A stretch of 35,119 nt of DNA from an uncultured Pelagibacteraceae bacterium. GTDB lineage: Bacteria > Pseudomonadota > Alphaproteobacteria > Pelagibacterales > Pelagibacteraceae. Both the position numbers and the translations under genes were made by a program. Where the stretch lies: the NCBI GenBank assembly GCA_902560565.1, contig CACEMG010000011.1, positions 1-35,119 on the forward strand. Reading direction: 5' to 3'. The notes beneath the pieces are model-generated. The model had not been told where the DNA came from. It searched no databases and saw nothing but the letters and a program-made list of their open reading frames with translations. Below, one piece after another: positions 7,765-16,559 of the stretch. How positions within the stretch are numbered: the first letter of the stretch is position 1; every line of letters begins with the position of its first letter.

Positions 7765-10382
7765 TAAAGATTTTTTATAGTTAATGATAGTTTTTTAACA
7801 TCATTTTGTAAATTATTATAATTACTTTTTTCTTGATGAACAATATGTTTCGGTGCTCGTTTGACAAAATCTTTGTTACTTAATCTAGAACTTATTTTAT
7901 CAATTTCTCCCTGATATTTTGCCTGTTTGGCAATAAGATTTTGCTTTATTAAATTTAAGTCGATATTTTCTTCAAAATAAAGTTTAAATACATTCCCTTT
8001 AATTATCATAGAAGCTGAGGGGTGGCTCTTATCTTTTTCAAGAAAATTTGAAATACGTCCAAGTTTTTTTACAACTGTACTGTTTTTATTTAAAAAAGTT
8101 TTGTTTGTTTTGTCTATTTTGGCAAATGAAATATCAATAAAAGATCCAGGACTAATACCTAATTCATTTTTAAAGGATCTAATTTCTGTAATAAAATTGA
8201 TAATTTTTTCAACATCATCAAATTTTTGTTTTTTTGATTTATCAGCAATCCAATTTGAATACATAAGATAATTTTTGCTATTATTATCTAATTTGTTTTT
8301 CAGCCAAATTTCCTCTGTAATAAATGGTATAAATGGATGAAGTAAAACCAATACTTCTTTAAATACGAAACTAGCCATTTCTTTTGTCTCTTTGATGTCT
8401 ATTTTTTTCTCTGAACTAAAGATGGTTTTGCTTAACTCCAAATACCAATCACAATATGAATGCCATACAAATTGATATACATTACGAGAAGCTTCATCAA
8501 ATCTATAATCTTTTATATTTTTTTCGATTAATAGCTTTGTTTTGACCAATTCAGCATAAATCCATCTATTTATGTTTAATTTAGCTTTTGGTGATTTTTT
8601 AATGTTTTTAAGTTCACATTTGTTGTGAATTAAAAAGTTATTTACATTCCAAAGTTTATTTAAAAAATTTCTATTACCTTTAACTCTATCTTCAGATAAT
8701 TTAACATCTCTACCTGGTGAAGCCATTGATAAAAGAGTAAAACGTAAAGCATCTGCACTATATTTTTCTATAAGCTCTAAAGGATCAATAACATTACCTT
8801 TTGACTTTGACATTTTTTGACCTTTTTCATCTCGAACAAGAGCGTGGACATATATATCTTTAAAAGGTTCCTTATTAAGAAATTCCATTCCAAACATAAT
8901 CATTCTAGCAACCCAAAAGAAAATAATATCAAACCCCGTTACCAATACAGACGTTGGATAAAATTTTTTTAGATAATCATTTTTTTGTGGCCATCCAAGT
9001 GTAGCAAAAGCCCAAAGTCCAGATGAAAACCATGTATCAAGTACGTCAGGATCTCTTTTTAATTCAATATTTTTTTTATACTTTTTTTTTGCAATTTTTA
9101 TTGCTTCATCTTCGTCAGATGCAACTATAATTTTATTATCAGGTGTGTACCAAGCAGGTATCTGGTGTCCCCACCATAATTGTCTCGAAATACACCAAGG
9201 CTCAATATTATTCATCCATTGAAAATACGTTTTTGACCAGTTTGTTGGAAAAAAATTTGTTTTTTTGTTTTTAACAATTTTTTTTGCTTTAACAGATAAT
9301 TTTTTAGCATCCGCAAACCATTGATCAGTGAGATAGGGTTCGATTATTGAATTTGACCTATCACCGTAAGGAACTTTATTTTTTATATTTTCCTCTTTAA
9401 CAAATAAGTCACCTAAGTCATTTAAAATTCTTTTTCTTGCTTCAAATCTATCTAAACCTTGATAATTTGTTGGCGCATTGTGATTAATTTTTCCATCATC
9501 AGTAAAAATATTAATAATCTCTAATTTATTTCTTTTTCCTACATCGTAATCATTAAAGTCATGTGCAGGAGTAATTTTTACAGCACCGGTACCTTGTTCT
9601 GGATCTGCATATTCATCAGCAATAATTTTAACTTTCCTATAGGAAAGCGGTAAAATTACATTTTTTCCTAAATACTTTTTGAATCTTTTATCTTTAGGGT
9701 GCACTGCTACAGCGCTATCTCCCAACATGGTTTCAGGACGAGTTGTTGCTATAGTAATAAAATCTTCAGAATTTTCTATTGGATATTTTATATAGTATAA
9801 TTTTGAATTTACTTCTCTTTGATCAACTTCTAGATCTGAAATTGCTGTTTTTAAAACTGTATCCCAATTTACTAATTTTCTTGATTTATAAATTAGACCT
9901 TTATTGTACATCTCTACAAAAACTTTTATTACAGATTTGGAAAGATTTTCATCCATGGTGAAAGCATTTCTTGACCAATCGCACGAACATCCTAATTTTT
10001 TCAACTGATTAATTATTATGTCTCCGTATTCCTTTTTCCATTCCCATACTTTATTTATAAATTCTTCTCTTCCTAAATCTTTCTTATTAATATTTTCTTT
10101 TTCTAATTTTCTCTCCACCAAAGCCTGTGTAGCAATACCAGCATGATCAGTCCCTGGTTGCCATAAAGTTTCATAATTATTCATTCTATGAAATCTTGTT
10201 AGTAAATCCTGAATTGTATTATTTAATGCATGCCCCATATGTAGACTTCCTGTAACATTTGGAGGAGGTATAACTATCGAAAAATGTTTTTTATTTTTTT
10301 TTGGTTTAAATAGGTTTTTCTTTTCCCAATAATTGTATATTTTATTTTCTACCTGATTATGAATATATTTATCTGAGCTCAT
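7764..10382 (-). CDS. valS: Valyl-tRNA synthetase
   Basis: Class I synthetase charging tRNA-Val, 872 residues. The HIGH motif appears as HMGH at 48-51 within [16 protein letters not shown], and KMSKS near residue 522 ([14 protein letters not shown]). Between them lies the CP1 editing domain with [17 protein letters not shown] and [15 protein letters not shown], which hydrolyses misactivated threonine in this family. The C-terminal 60 residues form the coiled-coil arm typical of bacterial ValRS. It is the first gene of a tight run valS > ilvD > manC-like > SMR. No Shine-Dalgarno sequence is visible and a possible promoter (10397-10424) ends about 8 bases before the likely transcript start. Confidence 0.97.
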   Translation of the reverse strand: MSSDKYIHNQVENKIYNYWEKKNLFKPKKNKKHFSIVIPPPNVTGSLHMGHALNNTIQDLLTRFHRMNNYETLWQPGTDHAGIATQALVERKLEKENINKKDLGREEFINKVWEWKKEYGDIIINQLKKLGCSCDWSRNAFTMDENLSKSVIKVFVEMYNKGLIYKSRKLVNWDTVLKTAISDLEVDQREVNSKLYYIKYPIENSEDFITIATTRPETMLGDSAVAVHPKDKRFKKYLGKNVILPLSYRKVKIIADEYADPEQGTGAVKITPAHDFNDYDVGKRNKLEIINIFTDDGKINHNAPTNYQGLDRFEARKRILNDLGDLFVKEENIKNKVPYGDRSNSIIEPYLTDQWFADAKKLSVKAKKIVKNKKTNFFPTNWSKTYFQWMNNIEPWCISRQLWWGHQIPAWYTPDNKIIVASDEDEAIKIAKKKYKKNIELKRDPDVLDTWFSSGLWAFATLGWPQKNDYLKKFYPTSVLVTGFDIIFFWVARMIMFGMEFLNKEPFKDIYVHALVRDEKGQKMSKSKGNVIDPLELIEKYSADALRFTLLSMASPGRDVKLSEDRVKGNRNFLNKLWNVNNFLIHNKCELKNIKKSPKAKLNINRWIYAELVKTKLLIEKNIKDYRFDEASRNVYQFVWHSYCDWYLELSKTIFSSEKKIDIKETKEMASFVFKEVLVLLHPFIPFITEEIWLKNKLDNNSKNYLMYSNWIADKSKKQKFDDVEKIINFITEIRSFKNELGISPGSFIDISFAKIDKTNKTFLNKNSTVVKKLGRISNFLEKDKSHPSASMIIKGNVFKLYFEENIDLNLIKQNLIAKQAKYQGEIDKISSRLSNKDFVKRAPKHIVHQEKSNYNNLQNDVKKLSLTIKNL

Positions 10383-10396
10383 ATGCTGATTTATAG

Positions 10397-10424
10397 TTTA
10401 TAATTTAATAAACGTAATTAACAA
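10397..10424 (-). promoter_or_regulatory. valS: Candidate sigma70-type promoter of valS
   Basis: Minus-strand TTGTTA (10419-10424), 16-base spacer, TATAAA (10397-10402). It sits 15 bases before the valS ATG, which would give a very short leader. AT-rich sequence produces such matches by chance, so this is tentative. Confidence 0.35.
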
Positions 10425-10438
10425 TATTCAAATTAAGA

Positions 10439-10466
10439 TTGAATTTGAGGGCCTATTTACTATAAG
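10439..10466 (+). promoter_or_regulatory. Candidate promoter of the tRNA-Cys/tRNA-Asn pair
   Basis: Plus-strand TTGAAT (10439-10444), 16-base spacer, TATAAG (10461-10466), about 31 bases before the mature tRNA-Cys end. It is back to back with the valS promoter candidate in a 115-base divergent gap. Confidence 0.35.
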
Positions 10467-10497
10467 CATAGTATAAATTATTTTATTAACAAATAAT

Positions 10498-10571
10498 GGT
10501 AACGTGGCGGAATGGTTACGCAGAGGATTGCAAATCCTTGTATCCCGGTTCGATTCCGGGCGTTACCTCCA
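10498..10571 (+). tRNA. tRNA-Cys (GCA)
   Basis: A 74-base cloverleaf. The acceptor stem GGTAACG pairs perfectly with CGTTACC, the discriminator is U73 as in cysteine tRNAs, and CCA is encoded. The anticodon stem AGGAT/ATCCT encloses loop TGCAAATC-type sequence with anticodon GCA, and the T arm is CCCGG-TTCGATT-CCGGG. Confidence 0.95.
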
Positions 10572-10621
10572 AAAAAGTAGTTGTTTTACATTTAAAAAAA
10601 AGTAAATTCTGAACTTTACAT

Positions 10622-10697
10622 TCCTCGGTAGCTCAGTTGGTAGAGCAGTTGACTGTTAATCAATTGGTCGCAGGTTCGAGTCCTGCCCGAGGAGCCA
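10622..10697 (+). tRNA. tRNA-Asn (GTT)
   Basis: A 76-base cloverleaf. Acceptor stem TCCTCGG pairs with CCGAGGA, the discriminator is G, and CCA is encoded at 10695-10697. The anticodon loop CTGTTAA carries GTT, and the T arm GCAGG-TTCGAGT-CCTGC is perfect. It lies 50 bases after tRNA-Cys, so the two are probably co-transcribed. The CCA directly abuts the stop codon of the convergent dehydrogenase gene, leaving no room for a terminator. Confidence 0.97.
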
Positions 10698-12746
10698 TCA
10701 ATCCTTTTTTAATTTAAAAGCAACAAAAGCGTCTCCTTGTTCAACTAGCTCTGGATAAATTCTTGCTAAACTCATTCCTCCAGTTGCTGGTATAATAATA
10801 AATTGTTCTCCATTTACAGCATATACTGTTGGGGGTGCTGATCCTATATAAGGTAGTTCATGTGACCAAAGCTCTTCTCCGGTAAGTGTATCAAAAGCTC
10901 TAATAAGTTTGTCTAATGTACCACCAACAAATACTAAATTACCAGCTGTAGCTGTTGCGCCACCAAAATTAGCTGTACCTGTATCCTTCATGCCTCTTTT
11001 TTTTAATTCATCAAAATATCCTAATGGTACCTGCCACAATATTTTTCCATTATTCAAATTTAAAGCAGACAAACTTCCCCATGGAGGAGTAATACCTGGA
11101 TATCCTTCAAGATCATCTAATTTATTATTTTTTCCAATATCTAATATATTATTTTTTAATTCTAAATTTTTATTAATATCAAATGAACTAAAAACTTTAA
11201 ATTTGGTTGGTAAATCATGAGCAGTTACATATAAAATATTTTTATCAGGATCTACAGATGCTCCAGGCCACTGTGCACCACCCCATAAATTATATGAAAT
11301 TGTAAATTTATCTACTTCATGTGTTGGGTAAAAACCAAAATTTGCATTTTTAATTTGTTTTAAAACATGCTCTCTATCATCTGGTGATTTGTTGGTTACA
11401 TGCTCTAGTTTAAATTCATTTCTTGAAAACGGCTCAGGTAGATTTAGTGATGGTTGATACTCACATGTTCTCTGTCCTGGTAATTTTGAAACAGGTGCCT
11501 TTTTTTTTATAAAATCAAATATTGGTTCACCTGTATTTTTATCCAATATAATAGTGTTGCCTGTCTTTGAAACAGCTACAACCACATCAATTCTTTTCCC
11601 ATATTTATTTATTGTTGTTAAAATTGGCGGACCAGCAATGTCATTGTTCCATAGGTCGTGACAGGTTTCCTGAAAATACCACTTAATTTTTTTATTTCTT
11701 ACATCAAAAGCAATAACACTGTCTGCGTATAAATTTTTACCAGGTCTTTGAATACCTACAAAATATGGCGCCGCGTTTCCAGTAGTTAAAAATAATACTC
11801 CGTTCTCATTATCTGAGGATATACCACCCCACGGCGAACCTCCTTTAAAATCTCTTGAATTTACAAAATCTTTATTAATTTTTCTAAGATAATACTTCCA
11901 TTTAAGATCGCCATTATAAACATCGTAAATTTCAACTGCGGGAATTATAGATCCAATAACTATTTGCTCATCTATAACTGTAGGTGTTGTTGGTGAAGAA
12001 CCTATTTTAATAATTCCATTTTTACCAAAATCTTTAATAGGTTTACCACTTTTTGCATTTAATGAAATTAATTGATCATCATTAGTAAATATAAGTCTTA
12101 AAATTTTATTTTTTTTATCTTCCCATAAAAGTAATCCTCTCTTTGCAGCATGAAATCCTTTCTCAACTTTATATTTCCATATTTCTTCACCAGATGAAGC
12201 ATCCAAACAAACTATAAAATTGCCTGGTGTTGGAAAATATATAAACCCATCTTTAACAATCGGGTTTGCTTGTATACTTTTTTTAATATCGTCTGATTTA
12301 TATATCCAGGCTATCTTTAAGTCTTTTACATTCGATCTATTAATTAAATCTAAACTTGAATATCTTAAGTTAGAGTATCCACCATGACTTCTTGTCCAAT
12401 TTGCGTAATTCCGTTCAATATCTTCAATTTCGGTTCCCTGTTGAAAATTTTCTTTCTTGGAAGGTATTACAATAGTTGAGGGTAATTTATTCCTTTTTTC
12501 CTCGTTCTCGATTTCCCAAAATTTTTTATGACTTTTTAAAAATCTATATCCTAAAAAATACGGTATTTTTTCTACAGATTTGTAAATTTTTTTAATTTTT
12601 TTACTGTTTAGATTATTTTTACTAAATGTGATTGAACTTCTATTAACATATGATGGATCGTAATAAGAAAGATCATATAAAACTATTAAAGTTATAAAAG
12701 AAACAAATATTATTATTAAGAGAAGTAAATACTTTAAAATTTTCAT
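10698..12746 (-). CDS. Membrane-anchored PQQ-dependent dehydrogenase (quinoprotein glucose dehydrogenase-like)
   Basis: Eight-bladed beta-propeller quinoprotein of 682 residues that would oxidise a sugar or alcohol in the periplasm and pass electrons to the respiratory chain. There is one N-terminal membrane helix (about 4-26), then a periplasmic body. It begins with NWTRSHGGYSNLRYSSLDLIN and continues with repeated PQQ-propeller tryptophan motifs (SSGEEIWKYKV, NNGKILWQVPLG, LTGEELWSHELP), a GGSPWGGISSD segment and ETCHDLWNNDIAGPP, related to the HHDLWDYD region of glucose dehydrogenases. There is no vicinal cysteine pair of methanol/ethanol dehydrogenase type. No PQQ synthesis gene or partner cytochrome is nearby, so substrate and electron acceptor are unknown. 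It converges on tRNA-Asn. Confidence 0.85.
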   Translation of the reverse strand: MKILKYLLLLIIIFVSFITLIVLYDLSYYDPSYVNRSSITFSKNNLNSKKIKKIYKSVEKIPYFLGYRFLKSHKKFWEIENEEKRNKLPSTIVIPSKKENFQQGTEIEDIERNYANWTRSHGGYSNLRYSSLDLINRSNVKDLKIAWIYKSDDIKKSIQANPIVKDGFIYFPTPGNFIVCLDASSGEEIWKYKVEKGFHAAKRGLLLWEDKKNKILRLIFTNDDQLISLNAKSGKPIKDFGKNGIIKIGSSPTTPTVIDEQIVIGSIIPAVEIYDVYNGDLKWKYYLRKINKDFVNSRDFKGGSPWGGISSDNENGVLFLTTGNAAPYFVGIQRPGKNLYADSVIAFDVRNKKIKWYFQETCHDLWNNDIAGPPILTTINKYGKRIDVVVAVSKTGNTIILDKNTGEPIFDFIKKKAPVSKLPGQRTCEYQPSLNLPEPFSRNEFKLEHVTNKSPDDREHVLKQIKNANFGFYPTHEVDKFTISYNLWGGAQWPGASVDPDKNILYVTAHDLPTKFKVFSSFDINKNLELKNNILDIGKNNKLDDLEGYPGITPPWGSLSALNLNNGKILWQVPLGYFDELKKRGMKDTGTANFGGATATAGNLVFVGGTLDKLIRAFDTLTGEELWSHELPYIGSAPPTVYAVNGEQFIIIPATGGMSLARIYPELVEQGDAFVAFKLKKD

Positions 12747-12797
12747 TAATTTAAATTACTATTTTAATTTAAATTAAATTTTATAAATTAAAATAAA

Positions 12798-12811
12798 ACT
12801 AGTAATCTAGT
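12798..12811 (-). terminator. Weak hairpin after the XRE regulator gene
   Basis: Minus strand ACTAG-ATTA-CTAGT followed by TTTATTTT, 1 base after the stop codon of the regulator at 12813. The stem is only 5 bp, so termination would be weak. Confidence 0.35.
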
Positions 12812-12812
12812 C

Positions 12813-13184
12813 TCAGCCTGTTTTGAAGATACCAACCTGGGCAACTTGTAAATTTTTACTAAATTTTATCTTTTGGTCTTGAGTCAATTCAGAATACAGC
12901 TTTAAAAGAAAATTGTAATTTACAGTCATGTGATTTTCTTTAATTTTTTCTGCATTAATAGCGTATTCGGAAAAATCCTCAAAAAAGTAATTAATTGGTA
13001 CTTTAAGATAATTTGACAATTGTAAAAGTCTGATAGAACTAACTCCATTTGTACCTTTTTCATACTTTTGAATTTGTTGAAAAGTAACATTAATTGCTTT
13101 AGCTACTTTTGTTTGTGTTAAACCAAGAGCTAATCTTCTCAGTTTAAGTTTATTACCTAAGTGTTTGTTAAAATTTTCTTCCAT
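12813..13184 (-). CDS. XRE/Cro-type helix-turn-helix regulator
   Basis: Cytoplasmic DNA-binding protein of 123 residues. The HTH_XRE domain (about 8-65) has LGNKLKLRRLALGLTQTKVAKAINVTFQQIQKYEKGTNGVSSIRLLQLSNYL, with the recognition helix around TFQQIQKYEKG, and ends in the FFED segment. This form is common in alphaproteobacteria, where it is a small global or stress regulator of uncertain targets. The C-terminal 55 residues have no recognised domain. I chose the ATG at 13184 because AGAGGGG lies 5-6 bases upstream; the longer frame to 13205 would start with TTG and contain that ribosome site. It is a single gene between the amino-acid importer and the PQQ dehydrogenase, with its own promoter candidate. 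Confidence 0.85.
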   Translation of the reverse strand: MEENFNKHLGNKLKLRRLALGLTQTKVAKAINVTFQQIQKYEKGTNGVSSIRLLQLSNYLKVPINYFFEDFSEYAINAEKIKENHMTVNYNFLLKLYSELTQDQKIKFSKNLQVAQVGIFKTG

Positions 13185-13207
13185 TAAGACCCCTCTTAAA
13201 AACAAAG

Positions 13208-13236
13208 ATTGAACTCTATCCTGAAGGTTTATGCAA
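13208..13236 (-). promoter_or_regulatory. Candidate promoter of the XRE regulator
   Basis: Minus-strand TTGCAT (13231-13236), 17-base spacer, TTCAAT (13208-13213), placed so that a leader of about 16-20 bases would contain the AGAGGGG ribosome site. The -10 is imperfect. Confidence 0.35.
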
Positions 13237-13285
13237 GCCCTAAAATATTTTTTTTTTAGCGTATTTAATGGCTTGACACCTGGGT

Positions 13286-13305
13286 AAAAAGCATAAATTG
13301 CTTTT
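13286..13305 (-). terminator. Hairpin with T-run after aapP
   Basis: Minus strand AAAAGCA-ATTTA-TGCTTTT followed by a further T, about 30 bases after the aapP stop. The 7-bp stem has only two G-C pairs, so it is a modest terminator; flanking A and T tracts would make it act in both directions. Confidence 0.4.
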
Positions 13306-13334
13306 ATAAAATAAGGTAAACTAATTTAGAATAA

Positions 13335-14069
13335 TTATAAAATTTGGCTTAAAAATAGCTTGGTTCTGTCGCTTTTTGGGTTGGCAAAAAACTCTTTTGT
13401 TTCAGCTTTTTCTACTATCATACCCTCGTCCATAAAAATTACTTCATCTGCAACTTCTTTAGCAAATCCCATTTCATGTGTTACAACAATCATAGTCATT
13501 CCACCTTTTGCAAGATTTACCATTGCATCTAATACTTCTTTAATCATCTCGGGATCTAAGGCAGAAGTAGGTTCATCGAATAACATAATTTTTGGTTGCA
13601 TACACAAAGCTCTAGCTATTGCGGATCTTTGCTGCTGTCCACCAGATAGTTGACCCGGAAATTTATTTGCTTGATCGGCAATTTGAACTTGCTCTAATTG
13701 TTTCATTGCTAATTCCTGAGCTTCTTTTTTAGGCATTTTTTTTACCCAAATTGGTGCGAGCGTACAATTATCTAGTATAGATAAATGCGGAAATAAATTA
13801 AATTGTTGAAAAACCATACCAACTTCCGCTCTAACTTGTTCAATATTTTTTGTATTCTCAGAAAGTTCAGTACCGTCTACTATTATAGTGCCTTTTTGGT
13901 GTTCCTCTAATCTATTAATACATCTAATTAAAGTTGACTTACCAGATCCAGATGGACCACAAACAACAATTTTTTGTTTAGCGGATACATCCAAATTTAT
14001 ATCTTTTAAAACTTGGAAATCTCCAAACCATTTATTTACATTTTCAATTTTAATTATTGGCTCAGACAT
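13335..14069 (-). CDS. aapP: General L-amino-acid ABC transporter ATPase
   Basis: ATP-binding subunit that powers the AapQM permease pair, 244 residues, full length for polar-amino-acid ATPases. Walker [10 protein letters not shown] (about 39-47), Q-loop [15 protein letters not shown] signature [15 protein letters not shown], Walker [14 protein letters not shown] and switch histidine VVTHEM are all present. It begins 1 base after the aapM stop codon, with GAAAGAT as a possible weak ribosome site. Gene order J-Q-M-P and the large permeases mark this as the Aap/Bzt (YhdWXYZ) type rather than a GlnHPQ system. Confidence 0.95.
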   Translation of the reverse strand: MSEPIIKIENVNKWFGDFQVLKDINLDVSAKQKIVVCGPSGSGKSTLIRCINRLEEHQKGTIIVDGTELSENTKNIEQVRAEVGMVFQQFNLFPHLSILDNCTLAPIWVKKMPKKEAQELAMKQLEQVQIADQANKFPGQLSGGQQQRSAIARALCMQPKIMLFDEPTSALDPEMIKEVLDAMVNLAKGGMTMIVVTHEMGFAKEVADEVIFMDEGMIVEKAETKEFFANPKSDRTKLFLSQIL

Positions 14070-14070
14070 T

Positions 14071-15342
14071 TTATCTTTCAGTTTTATATTTTGCTTCTAG
14101 GTTATAACTATATTTGCTCATAGCATAGCAAATTATCCAGAAAATTATAGCAGCAAATACATATCCTTCCATTGCAAATCCTAACCATTTTGGATTTGTT
14201 TTTGCTAAGGCTAACATTCCAGCTAATTCTGCTAATCCGACAACAAAAATTAATGGTGTATCTTTAACAAGTGCTAAAAATGTATTGCAAATTCCAGGAA
14301 TTACTAATTTTAAAGCTTGAGGTAAAATTACAAATATATGCATCTTCCAATAACCCATTCCTAAAGATTTGGCGGCATCATATTGACCTCTGGGTAGAGC
14401 TTGCAAACCACCTCTTATAACTTCAGCACAATAAGCTCCTTCGAAAAGTGTAATAGCTATTATTACCCTTACAAGTTTATCCATAAAGAAATCTTCTGGT
14501 AAAAACATAGGAAACATTACCGATGACATAAATAATACTGTAATAAGAGGAACACCTCTCCAAAATTCTATATAACCAATAGATATATATCTTATCATTG
14601 GCAGATTAGATCGCCTACCTAGGGCTAAAATCATACCTAAAGGAAAACAGAAAATTAAACAGAAAAAGGAAACTATAAATGTTAAAGACAAACCTCCCCA
14701 CGCACCTGTTTCGACCCAAACTAAACCAAATGCACCTCCAGAAATTAAATAATATATGACCAAAAATGCAATTATTGGATAAATAATTACATAATATAAT
14801 GCTAAATATTTTTTTAAATTATCTCTCAAGAAAAAACCAAAAAAACCTAAAGCAATAACGAGAATGAACGCTAGATTGATCCTCCAATGTAAATCATTCG
14901 GGTACATTCCATACATAAAACGTCTAAACCAAACTTTAACATAAGTCCAACAAGCACCAGTACCTGTGCAAGCTTCTTTAGTATCCCCAGAGATATTTGC
15001 ATCAAATATCATCCAGCTTAATGATGGAGGTGTTGCTTTTATAATTGCAAAAATTATAAGAAGTGTAAGTATTGCATTAAAATTATTAGTATTAATATTT
15101 TTATTTATTATATCTAAGCCTTTTATTCCAGAATACTCAGTTCTAATAAAATTTAATCCTATAAAACCAATAATTAAAGGAAGAAAGATACTAAATATTC
15201 CAGGCAAAAAAGATGTAATATTTATTTTTAAAAAAGCGTTTATTGCAACGTCTAATATGCTTATAGAAAACAAGAAAAGGCCTATATAAAGAAAATAATA
15301 GAAATTCTGCTTGTTGGATTTCAAAAAATTTAAGCTGTTCAT
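14071..15342 (-). CDS. aapM: General L-amino-acid ABC transporter permease AapM
   Basis: Inner-membrane permease of 423 residues, roughly twice a simple His/Gln permease because it has extra N-terminal helices, as AapM/BztC do. A soluble stretch at about 115-150 contains [21 protein letters not shown], probably periplasmic. The C-terminal 220 residues are the permease core with an EAA-type loop ([36 protein letters not shown]). It overlaps aapQ by one base in TAATG, which implies translational coupling. Confidence 0.93.
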   Translation of the reverse strand: MNSLNFLKSNKQNFYYFLYIGLFLFSISILDVAINAFLKINITSFLPGIFSIFLPLIIGFIGLNFIRTEYSGIKGLDIINKNINTNNFNAILTLLIIFAIIKATPPSLSWMIFDANISGDTKEACTGTGACWTYVKVWFRRFMYGMYPNDLHWRINLAFILVIALGFFGFFLRDNLKKYLALYYVIIYPIIAFLVIYYLISGGAFGLVWVETGAWGGLSLTFIVSFFCLIFCFPLGMILALGRRSNLPMIRYISIGYIEFWRGVPLITVLFMSSVMFPMFLPEDFFMDKLVRVIIAITLFEGAYCAEVIRGGLQALPRGQYDAAKSLGMGYWKMHIFVILPQALKLVIPGICNTFLALVKDTPLIFVVGLAELAGMLALAKTNPKWLGFAMEGYVFAAIIFWIICYAMSKYSYNLEAKYKTER

Positions 15343-16493
15343 TATTTTTCCTTAATTTCTATTTTTTTGTTATACCAATTCATTATTGCTGCAATTGCTA
15401 AACTAATAGATAAATAAGTAAGCATTGTAATAGACACTATTTCAATTGCTTTTCCAGTCTGCATTAATGCTGTACCAGCAAAAACTAAAACTAAATCTGG
15501 ATATGCAATAGCTGCAGCTAAAGATGAATTTTTTGTTAAATTAAGATATTGATTAGTAGTTGGTGGAATTATAATTCTTAAAGCTTGTGGCATTACTACT
15601 AATTTAAGTATTTGGTTTGGAGTCAATCCTACTGAAGCAGCTGCCTCTTTTTGACCTTTTCCTATACCTTGAATTCCAGCTCTAACACACTCAGCAACAA
15701 AAGTAGAAGTGTATAATGATAAGGCTAAAACTAAAGCAATCAGTTCAGGAGGTAAACCTATACCACCATCAAATACATAAGAAGTTTTTGATAATTGTTT
15801 TAAAACAGGAATTTCAAAGTCTAAAGAAACACCTCCAATAAAAAATGTTAAAGTAGGAAGTATAAATATTAATCCTAGGGAAATAAAAAAAACTGGAGTT
15901 TGTTTCCCTTCGTTTTCTTGAAGTTTTTTTGCATACGTTGAAATTATTATAATACTAATAATTACAGCTAAAATTGAGTATAAGAAAACATCTAAATTCG
16001 TCCAAATGAAAGATGGAATATAATATCCCTTGATAGTCATGTAAGTAACACCAAACCATGGTCCAGCTTTTTCAGGAACAGGAAGCGCTCTTAAGGCTGC
16101 ATAATACCAAAAGAAAATTTGTAGTAACAATGGAATATTTCTAAAAAATTCAACATACCAGGCTGCTGAATTTCTGATTAAATAATTTGGAGATAATCTT
16201 GCTACACCAAATATTACACCTAATATTGTACAAAAAATTATACTTATAAAAGATACTAATAATGTATTAAGTAATCCTACAAGATAAGCTCTAGCATATG
16301 AGTGTGAGCCACTATATTCAATAAGGGAAAATTGTACGTCAAACGAAGACTCTTGGGTTAAAAAACCAAAACCAAAATCAATTCCTCTATTATCCATATT
16401 GATTTGAGCATTAAATGTAAAAAAACCAAATATGCCTAAAACAAACAAAACTGTTATGATTTGAGGTAGAATTTTTTTGATTTTGTTGTTCAT
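15342..16493 (-). CDS. aapQ: General L-amino-acid ABC transporter permease AapQ
   Basis: Partner permease of AapM, 383 residues. There is one N-terminal helix, a periplasmic segment with NMDNRGIDFGFGFLTQESSFDV (typical of AapQ/BztB), then the core with AAWYVEFFRNIPLLLQIFFWYY and an EAA-type loop (IGKGQKEAAASVGLTPNQILKLVVMPQALR). It lies just after the terminator that follows aapJ (16511-16540), so its mRNA level should be lower than that of the binding protein. No separate strong promoter is visible. Confidence 0.93.
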   Translation of the reverse strand: MNNKIKKILPQIITVLFVLGIFGFFTFNAQINMDNRGIDFGFGFLTQESSFDVQFSLIEYSGSHSYARAYLVGLLNTLLVSFISIIFCTILGVIFGVARLSPNYLIRNSAAWYVEFFRNIPLLLQIFFWYYAALRALPVPEKAGPWFGVTYMTIKGYYIPSFIWTNLDVFLYSILAVIISIIIISTYAKKLQENEGKQTPVFFISLGLIFILPTLTFFIGGVSLDFEIPVLKQLSKTSYVFDGGIGLPPELIALVLALSLYTSTFVAECVRAGIQGIGKGQKEAAASVGLTPNQILKLVVMPQALRIIIPPTTNQYLNLTKNSSLAAAIAYPDLVLVFAGTALMQTGKAIEIVSITMLTYLSISLAIAAIMNWYNKKIEIKEK

Positions 16494-16510
16494 TAGACCG
16501 CGAATATAAA

Positions 16511-16540
16511 AAAAAGGGCTAGAAAAATCTAGCCCTTTTT
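16511..16540 (-). terminator. Intrinsic terminator between aapJ and aapQ
   Basis: Minus strand GGGCTAGA-TTTT-TCTAGCCC, a perfect 8-bp stem, with an A-tract before and five T after it, about 20 bases past the aapJ stop codon. It sits inside the operon just as the pstS terminator does, and would work in both directions. Confidence 0.9.
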
Positions 16541-16559
16541 AAACTATTTAAATCAAGAA

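Noticed and set aside
12749-12777. Repeated AATTTAAATT palindromes before the PQQ dehydrogenase gene
   Set aside because: Only A and T are involved, so such self-complementary strings are expected by chance in DNA this AT-rich.
13273-13299. Plus-strand TTGACA followed by TAAATT, a possible promoter for an antisense RNA into the aap operon
   Set aside because: The spacer is only 15 bases, the region overlaps a hairpin that better explains the sequence as the aapP terminator, and no plus-strand gene follows.
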